Shown one piece after another: positions 18,695 through 21,735 of a DNA stretch of 21,735 nucleotides. The position numbers and the translations under genes were made by a program. The notes beneath the pieces were generated by a model. The model searched no databases, was not told where the DNA came from, and saw only the letters and a list, made by a program, of their open reading frames with translations. The stretch spans positions 1-21,735 of the forward strand of contig JALJEE010002888.1 in the NCBI GenBank assembly GCA_023231475.1. Direction: 5' to 3'. Numbering within the stretch: the first letter of the stretch is position 1; every line of letters starts with the position of its first letter. The DNA is from Seison nebaliae (taxonomy: Eukaryota > Rotifera > Pararotatoria > Seisonacea > Seisonidae).

Positions 18695-21226
18695 CGTTTT
18701 GTTTCATTAAAACCAAATCTAAACCGTTTCCCTAACTACAACTTTCATTCTATCTCCAATAGAGTCATCTGCTCTTCAGATGTAGATTGACATACGGTAA
18801 CAGATTGAAACCACCAAATCTCATAAATCATTAAATTGATAACGATTCACTTTCCAACGAATATCCATGTATTATTACAATTCCCACTAACAGATAATAC
18901 ACAAAAATACAACAATTGCTAATCATTAATTTTAGTTCGATTCGTCTCAATCATTTGAATCGAATGTTTCTTTAAAAACTTTGCAATTAAAACAAATAAT
19001 TCTTATGAAAATTTATATCATCATCTTCAACCGATTTTCTCATCTTTATCCGACGTTCAATTATTCATTAAATACTATATATCACCTTCTTTGTACCATC
19101 GATCGATATTACTGTAACTAATTTATAAATCCGAAAAAGAATCGGTTGCATAAAAGATTAGAGGAATTTGGGAAGGAAAAGAATGAATAAATTTGGTTAG
19201 GAACGAAAACTGATAACAATCGATAGGCGGAGAAGAAAGAAATATTTCATAAAGAAAACTAAAATCTCCTAATGAATGCGTAAAAATATTATTCATAAAT
19301 CGAATAACAGCAAAGAGATACATCGTCACAATTAGGTGTCATATGATCAGAGGCAGTGTAAATAGGTGATGATGGAATCATTTCCGTCCACAAAAGATGA
19401 TTGTTGCAAATATTTATGGCGAGTTCGATAATCGGAGACAAGTGATTCGTGACTGTTGTGGTATTTGTGGCATTGCAACTCGTTAATTATCGGAAAAGAA
19501 AAGAGAAATATTCGAAAAATTATAAAATTTTATCTTCTCACCAATTCGGGATGTATATCATCCAAACTTCTACCACTTCCACTTTACTAAAGATGATTTA
19601 GTTGATATTGAGAAGTTCACCTCAGTAGAGTAATAAGTAAATTGATGTTGATGAGACGATGGAATGTTAAAAAGGAAAAACATGTTGTTCTCAACCGAAT
19701 ATTTCACTGTTGGTGAAACACGTTCGCAGAATTCGTGTTCTTAATCAGTCCGTTCTCAGTGAATCAATCAACGAAAATGTTAAGAATCATTTCGGAAGAA
19801 ATACCGGAAAGAATCCAAAAAAAACTTCTTAATTCTAATAATCGTCCATCACAAAATTAAGAATTGTTAAGAAATGAAACCGAACATTTTGAGCATTTAT
19901 CAACATACGCTAAATTCCACAACATTTCCTTTATCAACACATCATCAGTCGATATATATACGAGATCATCTAACTCTCAATCATTCTATCTTACATATGA
20001 ACATCGATCAATAAGAAATCCAAAGTCCGCTCTTCCATCTTTCCTCCAATTCTTATCAGTTACCCAACTAACTGGCTAACTATCTCATAAATAAAAACAA
20101 CAACAACTTCAACGAAAAAAAGTTTTATAAAAGAATGATTCGACTGTATTTTCTATGTTTTGGGTAAGAGTTCCATCCATTCAACAATTTCTTCACATGT
20201 TGATTTTAATAATCGATTACAGAGTACATCTTACTTTCTAACTCTCTCCCAATTTCATCGTGTGCAATTGAATCATCAATATAGAGAACTTGATGTTTGA
20301 TTTCTCCATCTTCATTCCAATCGACACAATTCAACAAATAAATGAAACTTCCACACAACTATCTTGTGGTGAAGATGATAGTAGGAACTCGGAACGGTTA
20401 TTCCTTTAAACGTTATGTTCCTCTTTCATCGATTATATAAATCCCTCCCAATAATCGACATTTCTCTACTATGTCGATAAAGCTGATTTTTCTTTTTTGA
20501 TTTGTTCCATTCCTTCTCCATATCATTATCTCTTATTCAAAATTCAAATTAATTCCATCTCCACCTTGGTCGTTTATACAATAGTCTATTTTATTTATCT
20601 TCAAACCGTCAAACTGATTTTGTGAAAAGAACTTATCATCATTAAAATTGATGACTCTATTCTAAACATATCACACACACATCCAAATAACAATCAGGAC
20701 AACAATCATTTATTTTCTTGATTAATGAAAATTAAAAGAAATAAATTTATTTCATTATAAATCATCAGTTTTATTTTATTTTCGCGATTAAAATGAGAAA
20801 ATTTTTAATCGGACCTTCAAACTGAATATAAAATTCATATCAATTAAACTTTTCAATTCTACCGGTTTTTCATCCTCTTCAAGTTTTGATGAGTTGAATC
20901 AATAAAATTTGACGGATTCCCAATTGTTCCGCTCCTTTTCTTCATTTCCTCATTCTTCGTCTGGAGGCCATCTGTTTTCTCTTTGATTAACAATTGCGAC
21001 AGTGACATTGGCGGTGATATCCATCAATAATCTCATTAATTAAATTAGATTGATAATGACGTTCACTCGTGAAAGAAGTTGACAAATTCCACAAACCAAA
21101 CAAGTCAATATAATGTCCAACATAGATATAAGAAAATAATCAAAGTCAAAAATTCGATTGAACTAAATTAATTTGAAAATAGTAATAAACTAGTAGAATT
21201 TTTCGTTTGTTTCAATCGGTTTAGTG
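18695..21226. other. Intergenic region upstream of the kinase gene
   Basis: No gene is supported on either strand. Open frames at 19123-19329 (minus) and 19864-20079 (plus) have no family features or flanking signals. The right-hand end should hold the promoter of the kinase gene starting at 21227; no clear TATA box is visible there. Confidence 0.4.
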
Positions 21227-21735
21227 ATGAACACGAATTCGTTAGAACAAAACTCATCCCAGAAACGTTTATCGAGAAATGAATTCATAAAGAAATCAAG
21301 TTTGAATAAAATTAATTTAATAAATTAAATTTATTTCAATGAATTCTTCAATCTTTCATTAGGTGAACATGAACACTTCCCTAATGATTGTATAACTCCG
21401 AGATTGAAATTATCGAATTGTGTCATATTAAAACAAATAAGTGATGGATATTTCTCTCAGGTCTATCTCACATATGAAATGAATGAGGAGAAGTTCATGG
21501 CATTGAAAATCTTCAATAAATCATTATTAGAAGAACAGATTGGTTCACTTTCACTCTTTCGTCCTTTTGCCGAGAAGGAATCATTGAAAGATATGGCAAA
21601 ATCATTATTTGTTCCACACGTTCTTTTCGCCGGAACTGATAAGAAGAAGTTATATCTAGCGACATCGTTAGAGAATGGTGATGATTTACGTACATTCATT
21701 TATGCACAACCAGAATTTAATAATCATCAAATCGC
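21227..21735 (+). CDS. AGC-type protein kinase, citron/ROCK-like (5' part only)
   Basis: Two exons: 21227-21299 and 21363 to the window end, joined across a 63-base intron with a GTTTGA donor and an AG acceptor; the split codon gives Ser. The ATG at 21227 directly follows an in-frame TGA. A polar leader of about 25 residues precedes the kinase N-lobe. The glycine loop reads ISDGYFSQV, so the usual first glycine is replaced. The ATP-anchoring lysine is in FMALKIF, followed by NKSLLEEQ. A helix-C region with FAEKESLKDMA and then KLYLATSLENGDDL match the AGC pattern (LYLVMEYxxGGDL). LLEEQ plus this spacing most resembles citron kinase, ROCK and MRCK, which control actomyosin and cytokinesis. Catalytic loop and C-terminal coiled coils lie beyond the window. 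The odd glycine loop leaves activity uncertain. Confidence 0.75.

Noticed and set aside
20135-20315. Possible micro-gene MIRLYFLCFG with a GTAAGAG donor and short second exon
   Set aside because: The product would be about 34 residues. The TATAAAA at 20126 is too close to the ATG to be its promoter, and the donor type differs from the firm introns here.
11599-21226. Search for transposons, LTR elements or virus-derived genes in the gene-poor stretch
   Set aside because: No long terminal or inverted repeats, no reverse transcriptase, transposase, capsid or envelope-like frames were seen.

Overview
The window is nuclear DNA from a small-genome animal. It is AT-rich by eye, with large coding exons, introns mostly of about 50 bases, and very short 3' ends. 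An integrin alpha chain, a beta-tubulin, a quiver/sleepless-type Ly6 protein and a WDR91-type LisH protein fix it as metazoan. The Ly6 type and the overall gene style suggest an arthropod, perhaps a mite, but the sequence alone does not settle the group. I see no recognisable transposon, virus-derived element, tRNA, rRNA or CRISPR array.

Layout, left to right. Bases 1-1366 hold a cluster of perfect inverted repeats and a doubtful C2-like open region. A quiver-type GPI-anchored Ly6 gene (1655-2131, +) faces a five-exon gene on the minus strand (2224-3575). That gene encodes the N-terminal half of WDR91 and has no WD40 propeller. It is divergent from an intact, intronless and strongly diverged beta-tubulin (4108-5460, +). 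The tubulin converges on a three-exon integrin alpha gene (5684-11598, -), whose last exon is 5.3 kb. A gene-poor stretch of about 9.6 kb follows (11.6-21.2 kb). In it I can support only weak candidates for small, mostly secreted proteins, all on the minus strand. The window ends inside the first two exons of an AGC-type kinase, citron/ROCK-like (21227 onward, +).

The three most striking observations are these. First, the integrin has a cytoplasmic tail of about 478 residues ending in a proline run, where integrin alpha tails are normally a few dozen residues, plus a charged insertion of about 150 residues in the thigh region. Second, the WDR91-type gene ends cleanly without its WD40 half. 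Third, all seven introns I could place with confidence start with GTT (GTTT in five), not the usual GTA/GTG, which hints at an unusual 5' splice-site preference.

The well-supported genes do not form a pathway. Two concern the cell surface (integrin, Ly6), one the cytoskeleton (tubulin), one endosomes (WDR91-like), and one kinase is probably involved in cytokinesis or actomyosin control. Exon joins were made by eye from reading frame, splice dinucleotides and family resemblance; no transcript or database was consulted.
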